Below are positions 1 through 9,352 of a stretch of DNA of 64,000 nt, piece by piece; the first letter of the stretch is position 1; the number at the start of each line of letters is the position of its first letter. The notes under the pieces were generated by a model. That model ran no database searches. It saw nothing but the letters and a program-made list of their open reading frames with translations, and had not been told where the DNA came from. The translations under genes and the position numbers were made by a program. The DNA lies in assembly GCF_048595595.1 (NCBI RefSeq), contig NZ_CP184347.1. One strand, written 5' to 3'. Source of the DNA: Bacteroides pyogenes_A. GTDB lineage: Bacteria; Bacteroidota; Bacteroidia; Bacteroidales; Bacteroidaceae.

Positions 1-510
1 GAAAACAGTGCCGACTCGGTGTCGATGATGAATCTCAAGCGGCAAACGCGCTATCGGTTGATGTGGATGGATACGAAATACGAACCCGGAACCGTAAAGG
101 TGGTGGCATACGACGGGCAGGGAAAAGCAGTGGCGGAGAAAGAACTTCGTACGGCAGGCAGGCCCCATCGTATCGAACTGACCGCCGACCGTTCGGTCAT
201 CAAAGCGGACGGTAAAGACCTTTCGTTCGTTACGGTGAAGGTGGTGGATAAAGACGGAAACCTCTGCCCGACGGCATCGCATTCCATCAGCTTTCAAGTG
301 AAAGGAGCCGGCAGTTACCGTGCCGGGGCCAATGGCGACCCCACCTCTTTGGAGTCGTTCCAGCAACCGAGGATGAAGGTTTTCAACGGAATGATGACCG
401 CCGTGGTTTCTTCCTCCGAGAAGGAAGGCGAGATAATATTGGAAGCCGCAGGAAAGGGACTGAAGAAAGGAACGGTGACCATCACCTCCCGCTCGGAAAC
501 TGCGGAATAA
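1..510 (+). CDS. GH2 beta-galactosidase-like, C-terminal fragment
   Basis: The frame is open from the first base (ENSADSVSMM...) to the TAA at 508-510, so this is the last 169 residues of a gene that starts upstream. The visible part has no catalytic residues. It resembles the C-terminal beta-sandwich tail of large Bacteroides glycoside hydrolase family 2 enzymes, with a stretch like IELTADRSVIKADGKDLSFV and the later pattern AGSYRAGANGDPTSLESFQ. Such enzymes are usually periplasmic or surface exo-glycosidases acting on beta-galactosides or beta-glucuronides. The substrate cannot be told from the tail. The next gene is convergent, so this is the end of its transcription unit. The Ig-like tail itself is clear; the GH2 assignment rests on family resemblance. 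Confidence 0.75.
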   Translation, partial: ENSADSVSMMNLKRQTRYRLMWMDTKYEPGTVKVVAYDGQGKAVAEKELRTAGRPHRIELTADRSVIKADGKDLSFVTVKVVDKDGNLCPTASHSISFQVKGAGSYRAGANGDPTSLESFQQPRMKVFNGMMTAVVSSSEKEGEIILEAAGKGLKKGTVTITSRSETAE

Positions 511-606
511 TATCTCTCATGTTGCCGAACAACCCGTACCGGGCGAACTACAAAAAGAAGGTAAATGAATGTCAAAAAGCACACCTTCTTAATTTTATTT
601 TCAAAA

Positions 607-668
607 GTTTCCCACTGGGGAAACAAAGGTTTCAATAGCGGGAAACAAAAGTTTCCCCAGTGGGAAAC
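607..668. repeat. Array of three GTTTCCC palindromes (22-bp period)
   Basis: Three 18-bp units of form GTTTCCCnnnnGGGAAAC lie at 607-624, 629-646 and 651-668, separated by 4-bp A-rich spacers (aaag, aaaa). The middle unit is imperfect (GTTTCAATAGCGGGAAAC). Units 1 and 3 are reverse complements of each other, so the whole block can also fold as one long hairpin. A second array of the same unit is at 62311-62394. It sits in the convergent gap between the GH2 gene and the fimbrial operon. Confidence 0.9.
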
Positions 669-741
669 TGACAGTCTGCATATATATGCTTCACCCCCGC
701 CATTAATGGTTGTGGCGGGGGGAAGGATTGTATCGGTTCCG

Positions 742-775
742 GCAATTGCAGCAATATAATTATTGCTGCAATTGC
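742..775. repeat. Perfect 15-bp hairpin over the stop codon of the last fimbrial gene
   Basis: Arms 742-756 and 761-775 are exact reverse complements (GCAATTGCAGCAATA) with a 4-base loop, TAAT. On the minus strand the hairpin starts in the last codons of the 760-2808 gene and places its TAA stop at the loop. On the plus strand it is followed by ATTTTATG, a poor T-run, so it may serve as a weak terminator for read-through from the GH2 gene. Confidence 0.85.
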
Positions 776-2808
776 AATTTTATGTCTTTACGTGATTTCA
801 AATCTTTTAAACTCTGGGTTTGGGTATATGTATATCCCAGAATCGAGGATGTGAATTTTAATGATGTATTGTCCGGCATATTCGGCGGGTAGACTAACAT
901 ACATTCTCCGTTGGAAGTCATTTGGATGTATAAAAGGTTATCATATCTACTATCTGTAGTTCCCTTTACTGATATTTGGGCATCAGTCGGTATATAACGA
1001 TCTCCCCATTTCCATTGTTGTCTGTCGTCATAGTATCCGCCATGATAATAAGCTCTTATTCCTGTTATTTTTTGTTCTTCTTGCACTCTTTCAGAAGTGA
1101 GAATAACAGTTTCATCTTTATAGTAAGGAGACGTCAGCTCTATTGTTTCCGTTTTGCCGTTTTCGTTCCGTTTGAAGTGCAGAACGATCGTCTTGCCTAT
1201 TTCAGCGTCGCTCTTTACCGTGTACTTGTAATAATATTCTCCGCCTCTAATCTCAAGAATCATTCCGTCATTTTGAGTCAAATCGGGAGTGAGCTGCTTT
1301 GTTTTCACATACACGTTGAACGGGAAAGCAGTTTTTGCTATTGTCGGAGGAACTTTGAACGAAATTCGTACTTTATTCTCGCTATAAGAACCGTCGCTTT
1401 CCAATTTTGCAAAGAAGTCGTACGGGTATCGCAATATCAAAGTGATCTCGCGGGTAATGATTCCGGCATTGCTTCCTGCCGTAGACCGGGCTATTACGTT
1501 TACTTTAAATTTTAATTCACGGTCGGTCGGTGTTTTTTTAACCGGAATTTTTAATACTCCTGTGTTAGTTCCCGTGTTGGTAATAACCGGCTTTCCAAGA
1601 TATTCATTGTTGTCTCCGTCCCAATCAGGATATATCTTTACTTGATTAATCCCTCCCGTAAAAAGAATATCGGATTTAAACTCACCGTTCTTCACAAAGA
1701 TCTGTCCCAATGGGTTTACCGTCAAGGTATGCGTTCCGTCCGATACGGAAGGATAGTCTTCCAGTTCGGTAGAAGCGAAAATATTGTTTCCCGCAGGCTT
1801 TGTCACGGCTTCCTCTTCCGTAGCATAACCTTTATTGTTTACGGCATTCACTTTCACGTGGTAATGATAGTTGCGTACAATATTATAACGAGACGATACC
1901 CCGGTAGTCTCATTAAACTTCTTCATTTCGATTTTATAAAAGGCATCCTTTCCTTTATACTTTCCTTTAAGAATAAGAAAAAGCGGCTGTTCATCGTTCT
2001 CCCTGTCGAAACGTTCGAAAACATCTATCGGATCGGTTCCGAACGGCCCATGCGCAACATCGATAATTCCTGCTCCCGGAGGCACGGTAGGTTGGTCGGG
2101 TGTCTCAGGGAAAACATAAGTGTATCCTTCTTCCTTGAAAATGTATGGAGCTACGGTGGCTTTATTATAAGCATTGTACACTTTAAATCCTTCGTACGTA
2201 AAGTCAGGAATGCCGTTTTTTATTGTAAGCGATATGCGGGCGTTATTACGCAGCAGCTTGAATACTTTGCTGTTAAAGTCGGTTTTTTGCAATCGGTTGA
2301 ATTTTATCTCCCGCCAAAGTTCATTCTTTTGCGTGGTTAAATCGGGAATAATCTGCCCGGCATCTTTGCCTTCCAAAAAATAGTCTTGTTGGAATCCCGT
2401 CCAGTCGTGTTTGGCTATAAAATGAATGTAACGCGGCTTTGTGCTCGAAATAAGCTGCACTGTAAACCGATATATTCGGGTTATCCCGTCTTTCGAATTG
2501 CCGGGTAAATAGTCCGACGCAGGCTTGTCATCGTTGTACACTTTTTCCAATATGGCTTTACGGCTATATAAGAATCGCCTGTGTTCGTCGAATACCAATA
2601 GTCGGAGGTTGTCGATGGAATTGATTTCGTCTTCATCGGCCCGGGTGAGAATCGTACTCATCCCGTCGGCATAGCTGTCGAACGATACTTCAAAAGATTT
2701 TCCTTCGGACAACAATTCCTCGTTATTCCTGTAAAAAGAATCGTCGGAACATGCTCCTGTCGCAAGCAAAGCGAACAATAAACAGAGTATTGTATAGTGA
2801 TGTCTCAT
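760..2808 (-). CDS. Fimbrial accessory/tip lipoprotein, last gene of fimbrial operon
   Basis: 682 aa. A lipoprotein signal ends at Cys20 (LLATGAC). Arg56-Ala57 (ILTR|ADE) fits the protease maturation site of Mfa/FimA-type fimbrillins. The N-terminal part (about 60-330) has the fimbrillin-like beta-sandwich pattern (LRLLVFDE, YRFTVQL, NIVRNYHYHVKVNAV). The C-terminal half looks like further beta-sandwich domains, with LTVNPLGQIFVKNG beginning one of them. It starts 19 bp after the preceding gene in an all-minus operon. I infer an accessory or tip subunit of the surface fimbria made by the operon. No enzyme motif is seen. The family name is uncertain (DUF4906-like is possible). Confidence 0.7.
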   Translation of the reverse strand: MRHHYTILCLLFALLATGACSDDSFYRNNEELLSEGKSFEVSFDSYADGMSTILTRADEDEINSIDNLRLLVFDEHRRFLYSRKAILEKVYNDDKPASDYLPGNSKDGITRIYRFTVQLISSTKPRYIHFIAKHDWTGFQQDYFLEGKDAGQIIPDLTTQKNELWREIKFNRLQKTDFNSKVFKLLRNNARISLTIKNGIPDFTYEGFKVYNAYNKATVAPYIFKEEGYTYVFPETPDQPTVPPGAGIIDVAHGPFGTDPIDVFERFDRENDEQPLFLILKGKYKGKDAFYKIEMKKFNETTGVSSRYNIVRNYHYHVKVNAVNNKGYATEEEAVTKPAGNNIFASTELEDYPSVSDGTHTLTVNPLGQIFVKNGEFKSDILFTGGINQVKIYPDWDGDNNEYLGKPVITNTGTNTGVLKIPVKKTPTDRELKFKVNVIARSTAGSNAGIITREITLILRYPYDFFAKLESDGSYSENKVRISFKVPPTIAKTAFPFNVYVKTKQLTPDLTQNDGMILEIRGGEYYYKYTVKSDAEIGKTIVLHFKRNENGKTETIELTSPYYKDETVILTSERVQEEQKITGIRAYYHGGYYDDRQQWKWGDRYIPTDAQISVKGTTDSRYDNLLYIQMTSNGECMLVYPPNMPDNTSLKFTSSILGYTYTQTQSLKDLKSRKDIKLQLQQ

Positions 2809-2827
2809 CTTTTCTTCCCTTTCTTAT

Positions 2828-5248
2828 TTATTCAGAAACTTTGTAGGTATCGAACACGCAGCGGATATAAGCGCTTGATTGATTGTGAGCTTCTTCTGCC
2901 GGTGTGCCGTGATATGCATTCGAGAATTTGTAAGTTACTCCTGTTTGGGCAGTCCAATAGTAAGATCCCCACAATAAGCTTTTGACCGCACTATGCTCAT
3001 TTGCCTGAATACCTTCAATATATTTAAGTTCTGCCTTTGTAGGTATGCGCCAACGCCCTTTGTATTTGAATGTTTTATCAATATTGCGAGAACTCCATCT
3101 TCCTCTTTCATTTTTATAGCGTTCTTCATACGTCCCGTCCATTCCGTATTCTCCTTCAAAATAATTTTCACATCTGTTGGCGGCATGGGTATAAGCTCTA
3201 TAAGAATCTTGCCATTTATCATCGTTATCATAATCGTATTCATCTTTGTCGTAATAAGGAGAATGATCATCGAAGCGGCTTGAATACGGTCCATACCCTC
3301 TGCCAAATTTTGTTGTTTCGTCTTTTTTATTTCCACCCGAATATTGAGGAATGGAGCGGGACATGCCATGCTGTGTCGCAATAATAAATTCGGGAGAAAC
3401 AATATTATTGGATATGGCATCCCTTTTGGTCCGTCCATTGCTATCTGTAGGGTCGCCAATTACTTCATTCCCTTGGTTCACTACGGTCGTTATTTTATAA
3501 AATACATCATTCCTTTGGGCTCCCGACTGTCCAGTTGTAGGGTCGTTTGCTATAGCTCCCAATATATCATGGAAACGAAAGTCCGCATACGAACCTGTAT
3601 CTCCCGTGTTGGGCTTGTATCCGGGAGATTTTGTCCCCGTTACATATTTAGGCGGGTATTGCGTCACATGTACTTCTTGCGAAAGAGGAACGGCTGTTTC
3701 TCCGTCGGGCATCACATGGGTTACAGTAAAGTAAATTTCGAACGGAACAAAATTAACAGGCACTTTGTGATTTATCTGCAACAGTTTGTTCAACGGATTA
3801 GTTTCGTTGTTTGTTATTTGGGTACCATCGAAATGAGTAGTAGGGTAAGTTTTTTCAAGTACGCCATCAATATACACTTTTAAATTGATTCCATCGTCTA
3901 CATATTTTATCAGTCGCGCATACTGGTCGTAATATTCATATTCCGTTTTGTTTATTTTAATGGTAATGGGCAGGTCGGAGTAATAGGCTACGCTTCTTTC
4001 CGCTATATTCGGCATTAGCGGATGGTGCTCCTTTACTACGAGAAAGTGCGCATTTTTTATATCTCCGTCCACGGAGTTTGAGGTATTCCACGGTTCAATA
4101 CTGATATATGCCTCCAAATGGATGGGGTCTCCTTCGTCTTCGCTACCCAGCGTGTTGATAGATGAAACGATATCGTATAAATGATTGCGCTCTATTTTCC
4201 GTAATCCGTTCTTTTGTTCATTGGTCATTTCGCCGGTAGGGAAGCGGTAGTTGACAGGAATGCGGTAATAATACGGTTTAGGCTGTCCGCTTCCTACTTT
4301 AAATTTTATCATCAGGGTCAGGTAAGTCTCATTATCTCCTTTGTCTTCTCCGCTCCAGTCGTTTTCGTATGCGTAGAATGGATAGGAAGATGACAGGAAC
4401 ATATCTTTATCACTTCCGGGTTTTGTCGGATTAACGTATCCGGGATAACGCTTCCAGTCCATCGTACGGTACTCTGTTATTTCCCAATCATTGGGCTGTA
4501 TAGCATATGCCATACCTTTTATCAAAGAGGTAATGGGAGTGTAGTTTACCATTTTTATTTCCGGTTTGCCTACCATTTCATAGTTTACGGTTTGTCCGTT
4601 CTCCGTACTTGTTACTTTCACCTCCCGTATCCGTAACCGTATTTTAGCTGCGGCACGATGTAGCTTTAACGTTTGCGGCACATTGTACATCACCTCGTCG
4701 TTTAACCATTTTACGGTTTGAGAAGATACCATTCCATCCATCAGGAATTTATCTTGAGGTTTTTCCGAATCGGGATTAATAAGTCCCGGAGTCTTTTCTA
4801 TTCTGGTTTTCAAATCACTTAACGAATTAACTCCTTCTAATGGAATGGATCTGTTGCGGTTCGCTATTACAACGATGTCGAAACTCTTGTTTTCGTAGTT
4901 ACTCACTTCGGCATAGGGAATGATAACTGTTAGTTTCAAGTCGTCTCTCCGTATGTTTTGAGGTACGGAATGAAGAGTTCCGTCGGCATTGAAGAAAAAC
5001 ACATCCAACGTTTCCAGTTTGTTTTCATTAAATGCGTTGAATTTATCTCCTTCTTCAGTTTTTCCGGCACGTGAACCGGAAGATTTTGCTATGTTGTTTT
5101 CTTCTATTGCTAAAGCGAGCACAATGGCTTTGGCTCCTTCGGGGAGCGGTTTTTGCTGAAGTATTTCATTTTCCTGCGTGCAAGAAACAAGTAGGCCCAG
5201 CAATAGAGCGAATATAAAAAAACGTGTATGGTTCAGATTATTTTTCAT
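2828..5248 (-). CDS. Large fimbrial lipoprotein with C-terminal lectin-like module, candidate tip adhesin
   Basis: 806 aa, the largest fimbrial protein here. Lipobox Cys23 (LGLLVSC) and a candidate cleavage site SGSR60|AGK. Residues about 60-400 are fimbrillin/DUF4906-like and end in the family pattern IEPWNTS (about 390). The last ~240 residues are different: Asp/Tyr-rich, then GRWRIPTKAELKYIEG and LLWGSYYWTAQ, a pattern like the RIPTxxEL core of DUF1566/FISUMP-type modules related to C-type-lectin folds. A stalk protein does not need such a domain, so a binding role at the tip is a reasonable inference. It lies 28 bp after the 5277-7283 gene and 19 bp before the 760-2808 gene. Confidence 0.7.
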   Translation of the reverse strand: MKNNLNHTRFFIFALLLGLLVSCTQENEILQQKPLPEGAKAIVLALAIEENNIAKSSGSRAGKTEEGDKFNAFNENKLETLDVFFFNADGTLHSVPQNIRRDDLKLTVIIPYAEVSNYENKSFDIVVIANRNRSIPLEGVNSLSDLKTRIEKTPGLINPDSEKPQDKFLMDGMVSSQTVKWLNDEVMYNVPQTLKLHRAAAKIRLRIREVKVTSTENGQTVNYEMVGKPEIKMVNYTPITSLIKGMAYAIQPNDWEITEYRTMDWKRYPGYVNPTKPGSDKDMFLSSSYPFYAYENDWSGEDKGDNETYLTLMIKFKVGSGQPKPYYYRIPVNYRFPTGEMTNEQKNGLRKIERNHLYDIVSSINTLGSEDEGDPIHLEAYISIEPWNTSNSVDGDIKNAHFLVVKEHHPLMPNIAERSVAYYSDLPITIKINKTEYEYYDQYARLIKYVDDGINLKVYIDGVLEKTYPTTHFDGTQITNNETNPLNKLLQINHKVPVNFVPFEIYFTVTHVMPDGETAVPLSQEVHVTQYPPKYVTGTKSPGYKPNTGDTGSYADFRFHDILGAIANDPTTGQSGAQRNDVFYKITTVVNQGNEVIGDPTDSNGRTKRDAISNNIVSPEFIIATQHGMSRSIPQYSGGNKKDETTKFGRGYGPYSSRFDDHSPYYDKDEYDYDNDDKWQDSYRAYTHAANRCENYFEGEYGMDGTYEERYKNERGRWSSRNIDKTFKYKGRWRIPTKAELKYIEGIQANEHSAVKSLLWGSYYWTAQTGVTYKFSNAYHGTPAEEAHNQSSAYIRCVFDTYKVSE

Positions 5249-5276
5249 TGTTGTGTAACTCTTCTTTTTTTTAAAA

Positions 5277-7283
5277 CTATTCTACTTGCTTGAATACAGT
5301 TCGCCGTGTAGGTCCGGGTTCTTGTCCTAAATAAGCAGGTGAAACCTGAACTTCTTTTCCGTTGAGAGTCAGATAAACCTGTGTAAAACGCGGAGTTCCA
5401 TTGAACGGCTTTAGCGGACGAATATATGCCACATAGGTAGTAGAGGCAGATGCAATTCCGATTGTCGCTCCCATTTCTCCGTTTTGCAGTTTACTTTCGG
5501 GTTGAGCTTTCAATTCAAAATCGAGTCCGTTGGTGATTGATGCGCTCCATGTTCCGCCGACGGGTTCGGTCACTTTAAACTTTATCACCGCTTTGGCTTG
5601 TCCGTGAAGGGTAACTATCTTTTTATCGCTGCTTACTTCTCCTTGTCCGTCCTCATAGCTGATACCGATTATGGAGACTTTCGGCTCGGAGAAGTTGATT
5701 TCCGATTCAACCAATGTCCAAGGCACTACTTCCATACTGACGGAAATCTGATGTTCACTGTTGTCATCAGGTACATCGATCGGATCGGGAATCTCCGGCA
5801 ATCCGGGACCTTTGATTGAATTTACTCTGATTTTATATACATTGTTGCGTACTACTCCATAACGTCCGTACGCATGCTTCTTAGGTTGCTGCGTATCATC
5901 GAAATGACGGAGGGGAACCATGAAATAGCCGAGCGCGTTGTAGTAGAATTTTAAAAGATTATCGGTCCCTCCCCACCAACTTTTCGTATTGCAGGGTTTC
6001 CCGTTGTCTTCGTATTCTTGTTCTTCTTCCACAGTATATGCAGAAAACACCTTTACAATACTTTCTTCGGAGGAAAGATCGAAATCTTTGACCGAAGCGC
6101 CGAAACCTGCGGGTACTCCTAAATCGGCATCGGTTGTTCCGCTCTGTGATTGCTTGGCTACATTGATGAATTCTTTCAATGTCCAGCGTTTTTCTTTATA
6201 TTCGAGCCATGAATATATATCGACACCGATAAAGGTTAACTCTTCCGGTTGATAGAATATCTCTAAAACCGCTTCTGTGGTAACCAGTCTGTTTTGGGCT
6301 TCCGCGCTCATCGTATTCTCCGTGATATACATGCCTTCGTCATTCCATCCGGCTCCTGCCATATAAAAAGGAGTTGTCGGATTCTGTTTTTTGTAGAAGA
6401 ATGTATTTTTCAGTATATGAATATCGTGAGAGTCCAACTGCATATTCGGATCGGTCGCATAGCTCTTGTAACGATATGTCAATGAATAGTCGGACATGTT
6501 TTCCTGTTCGAGAACAGCTTCGGTAGTCGCTGTTCCGTTTGTTTGAATAGCTTGAGCAGGTTTACGCATCCAATACATTTTTTGGTTGATCACATTAGCG
6601 CCGAAGCGATCGACGTATGCTTGTGTCGCACCTTTTGTCTCTTGAATTTCTTTTCTCACATAAAGTTTGGCAAAAGCACGCTCCACAACAACAGGAACGG
6701 GATTTGCCACCGCATCGGCTTGGGTTGTTTTCCAATGTGCGCTGTTGGTTTTTACATATCCTTTGGCATTGCTCATAAACACACCTTTATATTGTTCCGG
6801 TGTATTCGGTTTGTTTAAAAGATACAAAGAATAATATGAAAAATTGCCTGCCGTTTCGAAATCGGCTTTGCTTTTTCCTGTTTGAGTTGCCTGCTTCACG
6901 GTTTCAATCGGATTTATCAATGCCAGAACATCATATTCTCCTTTTTCCAGTTCGATTGCTTCTGTGGTAAAAGAAGAACCCGTGAACGATCCATAGTCTT
7001 TTGCAAGGGCTACCGTTCCGGCTTGGTTATAAAAAACAATTCTAACGGATTTGATTGCGTTGTCGCGTTCATCTCCTTCGAACGCTTGCCCATGCTGGTC
7101 TTCGTCCGATAGAGCCCTCGTCTGAGCTCCAATCATGGTAGGAATTGCTACACGTACGGCTGTCCATGCTTTTTGTCCGGTAACAATATCTACTTTGTTT
7201 TTCTCAAAAGCATCGTCGGTACATGATAAGATGGTCAGCAAACCAAACAAACATGCGATATGATATATAACTTTTCTTTTCAT
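5277..7283 (-). CDS. Mfa1/Mfa-like fimbrial subunit lipoprotein
   Basis: 668 aa. Lipoprotein signal with Cys21 (LTILSC) and a maturation-type site QTR56|ALS. The body has typical fimbrillin stretches (IKSVRIVFYNQAGTV, YDVLALINPIE, ERAFAKLYVRKEI). The family C-terminal signature is present as NNVYKIRVNSIKGPG followed by VSMEVVPWTLVESEI near residue 535. About 130 further residues follow it, so this protein carries an extra C-terminal domain compared with the major subunit. It lies 8 bp after the 7292-8356 gene. It is likely an accessory subunit exported as a lipoprotein, cleaved at the Arg and incorporated into the fibre. Confidence 0.75.
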   Translation of the reverse strand: MKRKVIYHIACLFGLLTILSCTDDAFEKNKVDIVTGQKAWTAVRVAIPTMIGAQTRALSDEDQHGQAFEGDERDNAIKSVRIVFYNQAGTVALAKDYGSFTGSSFTTEAIELEKGEYDVLALINPIETVKQATQTGKSKADFETAGNFSYYSLYLLNKPNTPEQYKGVFMSNAKGYVKTNSAHWKTTQADAVANPVPVVVERAFAKLYVRKEIQETKGATQAYVDRFGANVINQKMYWMRKPAQAIQTNGTATTEAVLEQENMSDYSLTYRYKSYATDPNMQLDSHDIHILKNTFFYKKQNPTTPFYMAGAGWNDEGMYITENTMSAEAQNRLVTTEAVLEIFYQPEELTFIGVDIYSWLEYKEKRWTLKEFINVAKQSQSGTTDADLGVPAGFGASVKDFDLSSEESIVKVFSAYTVEEEQEYEDNGKPCNTKSWWGGTDNLLKFYYNALGYFMVPLRHFDDTQQPKKHAYGRYGVVRNNVYKIRVNSIKGPGLPEIPDPIDVPDDNSEHQISVSMEVVPWTLVESEINFSEPKVSIIGISYEDGQGEVSSDKKIVTLHGQAKAVIKFKVTEPVGGTWSASITNGLDFELKAQPESKLQNGEMGATIGIASASTTYVAYIRPLKPFNGTPRFTQVYLTLNGKEVQVSPAYLGQEPGPTRRTVFKQVE

Positions 7284-7291
7284 TTTTCTTT

Positions 7292-8356
7292 TTATAAATC
7301 AACACCTTGCTCACGTATAATCCAAGGAAGAACTTCCGCTTTTACGGCAATGAAATCTTCTTTTGGCATTGTTACTGCCATTTTATAGTGTTGGTTTCGA
7401 ACAACGCTATATTCAGGCTTTTTAGGGTTTGTCGTTTCTTCTCCACGTGCAAATTTCAGATAGCTTGTTTGTGCTTCATCGCCGTTGGACAAGATTGGTA
7501 CATTGAATTTTTTTCCGCTTTTGGTTTCTACGATGAAGTAGTTTACAGGAGTATTTGGCGTTTCCTGATTCCAAACTAATGTAGGGTCTGAAATAATTAC
7601 TTCGGGTATATAATATATGTATTTTCTTGAAGAAATTTCCGTAAGCAATGTTTGGGGCTTATGTGCGCTTTCCGGTGTCTTTGTTGTGCTTGCTAAAAGA
7701 AACCGAGTGCGCGCATGGCAATAACTGATAGATTTGAGATTGTCGGTGACTCCTGACAAATTAATTTCTATTTTAGCTACCACTCGGATCAACTTTACCT
7801 TTCTGTCAGTGCCATCCGGTAAGAATGGACGTGGATTTGTTATAGTTCCTCCTCTGTCTACGGTCTGATTTTTATATACCCGTGACATGGGAAACCCTTT
7901 ATCGGTAGCAGCTTTGCTATATAATGCCTCATCCAAAACATTCATTTGTTGCATATATGTTTGCATGGCGCTTCTGTTTGTAATTGCCTTTAGAGGCGCC
8001 ATCGGCATATTGGCTACAAAATAGAAGTCCCGTTGTCCCGGCATCATTTTCACAGTGAAGGTTTTTTCTTTGTGGTCGAAAGGTATATTTTCATCATAAT
8101 ACTCGCACACTTTTTCTCCGGTAGAAGAATCGAATACAAGCATTGCCAAGTCATGCACGCGATCCTCAAAATCTGTGGCATCTGCGTTGAACGAATCTAC
8201 GCCTTCTTGCTGTGCCCGGGTGACAGCAAGGTATACGATAGGTCCTTCATCCGGTCTTTCTTCTATAACTCCCATGTTCGAATTGCTCGAATCGCACGAA
8301 GCGAAAAGAAGAAGGAACGCTGCATCTTTTATAATATTTTTAATTCTCATTTTCAT
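7292..8356 (-). CDS. Fimbrillin-like lipoprotein subunit
   Basis: 354 aa. Short lipoprotein signal with Cys21 (LLFASC) and a fimbrillin-type cleavage site AVTR47|AQQ. The body shows LAMLVFDSSTGEKV, a pattern common to the group, then KLIRVVAKIEINLSG, and ends VVRNQHYKMAVTMPK...EVLPWIIREQGVDL, the usual fimbrillin C-terminal Pro-Trp strand region. The first ATG (8354-8356) is 2 bp after the FimB-like stop, so the two are probably translationally coupled; Met3 (8348-8350) is an alternative start. By position after the FimB/Mfa2-like gene it corresponds to the accessory genes of Porphyromonas mfa/fim operons. Confidence 0.75.
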   Translation of the reverse strand: MKMRIKNIIKDAAFLLLFASCDSSNSNMGVIEERPDEGPIVYLAVTRAQQEGVDSFNADATDFEDRVHDLAMLVFDSSTGEKVCEYYDENIPFDHKEKTFTVKMMPGQRDFYFVANMPMAPLKAITNRSAMQTYMQQMNVLDEALYSKAATDKGFPMSRVYKNQTVDRGGTITNPRPFLPDGTDRKVKLIRVVAKIEINLSGVTDNLKSISYCHARTRFLLASTTKTPESAHKPQTLLTEISSRKYIYYIPEVIISDPTLVWNQETPNTPVNYFIVETKSGKKFNVPILSNGDEAQTSYLKFARGEETTNPKKPEYSVVRNQHYKMAVTMPKEDFIAVKAEVLPWIIREQGVDL

Positions 8357-8358
8357 AG

Positions 8359-9327
8359 TTAATAGCCGTCACCTAATTCAGTCTCGTAACTGTGTATTTG
8401 CCAATTGTTTACATAAATTGCCCAGCAGATAAAAGTATAGCAATCGAGACATTTGTCTTTAATTTCGAATTTTACATTAAAATCGTTTCTACAATCTAAG
8501 TTTACATTAGGCAATTTCAATAAAATACTTCCGATAAGATCACTTTGCCAAATGATTTCATTGGTTTTAGTGTTACGTAATGTAATCATACTGTTATATC
8601 CCATTTTTAAATCCATCAGCGTGAAACTTGCTTTCAGGCTGCTACTTGTGTAGTCGATTGAAGCAGGATAGTTGAGTACATCGCTTCCTCCGACAATTCT
8701 TCTGTCAATGTTCATTTTACCATTAGCCGAGGTTATTTCGACTGCGAAGTCTTGAGGATTCACTTTTTCGCGGATGGATTCATGGATTGCTATCTCCACA
8801 TTGATGCGGTTTGTTACTTCTTGTAGATTCACCGCTGTATATTTATATATTGAACCTTCTTTTTCTGTGCTGGGCAACATTACAGAGGGGCTTGCGCCTT
8901 GCCAAACTTTGTGTGTTCCAAGAGCTTTGACTTGATTGTTTTGCGCACGAAGAGTAAGCATAAGGTCTGTTTTTTTAGTTGCGCCTGTTTTGAAAGAAGG
9001 TATATCGAATAGGTCGTTTATCCCTGTCCATGCAACAAAAGTATAGTAACCTTGTTTCAGGGGCATCAAAATATGGTAGTCGCGAGTAAGCGACGCGTTT
9101 TTTAAAAATGTGCTGCCTGCCAATATATTATTCTCATCGAAAGCAAATAAATAGAGGTCAGACACATCTCCGATAAAAGTTGAATCTTCCGCACAAGGAG
9201 TCTTGGAGTAAAAGCTCACATATACACCTTGGGGACAATCTTTTAAATCGTCATAGATAAGGGAATCACATCCTACAATTGTTCCCAATGCGAATATTGC
9301 CAATAATATCTTGTTACGTAAATTCAT
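8359..9327 (-). CDS. FimB/Mfa2-family fimbrial anchor lipoprotein
   Basis: 322 aa. Signal with Cys20 (LGTIVGC) followed by DSLIYDDLKDCPQGVYVSFY, the start typical of FimB/Mfa2 proteins. Internal patterns (DLYLFAFDENNIL, YYTFVAWTGIND, VTNRINVEIAIHE) match the family. It has no Arg-Ala cleavage site after the lipobox, unlike its five subunit-like neighbours, which fits a protein that keeps its lipid and anchors and length-limits the fimbria. It ends WQIHSYETELGDGY, nearly the same as the end of the major subunit (WQVHSYSVELGD). It follows the major subunit gene across an 88-bp gap with a strong terminator-like hairpin, and its stop is 2 bp before the next start. Confidence 0.85.
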   Translation of the reverse strand: MNLRNKILLAIFALGTIVGCDSLIYDDLKDCPQGVYVSFYSKTPCAEDSTFIGDVSDLYLFAFDENNILAGSTFLKNASLTRDYHILMPLKQGYYTFVAWTGINDLFDIPSFKTGATKKTDLMLTLRAQNNQVKALGTHKVWQGASPSVMLPSTEKEGSIYKYTAVNLQEVTNRINVEIAIHESIREKVNPQDFAVEITSANGKMNIDRRIVGGSDVLNYPASIDYTSSSLKASFTLMDLKMGYNSMITLRNTKTNEIIWQSDLIGSILLKLPNVNLDCRNDFNVKFEIKDKCLDCYTFICWAIYVNNWQIHSYETELGDGY

Positions 9328-9352
9328 CTTTACTTTTGCTTAAAGGTTTAAG

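Noticed and set aside
607..668. CRISPR array
   Set aside because: Repeats are 18-bp palindromes with 4-bp spacers; there are no unique ~30-bp spacers and no cas genes.
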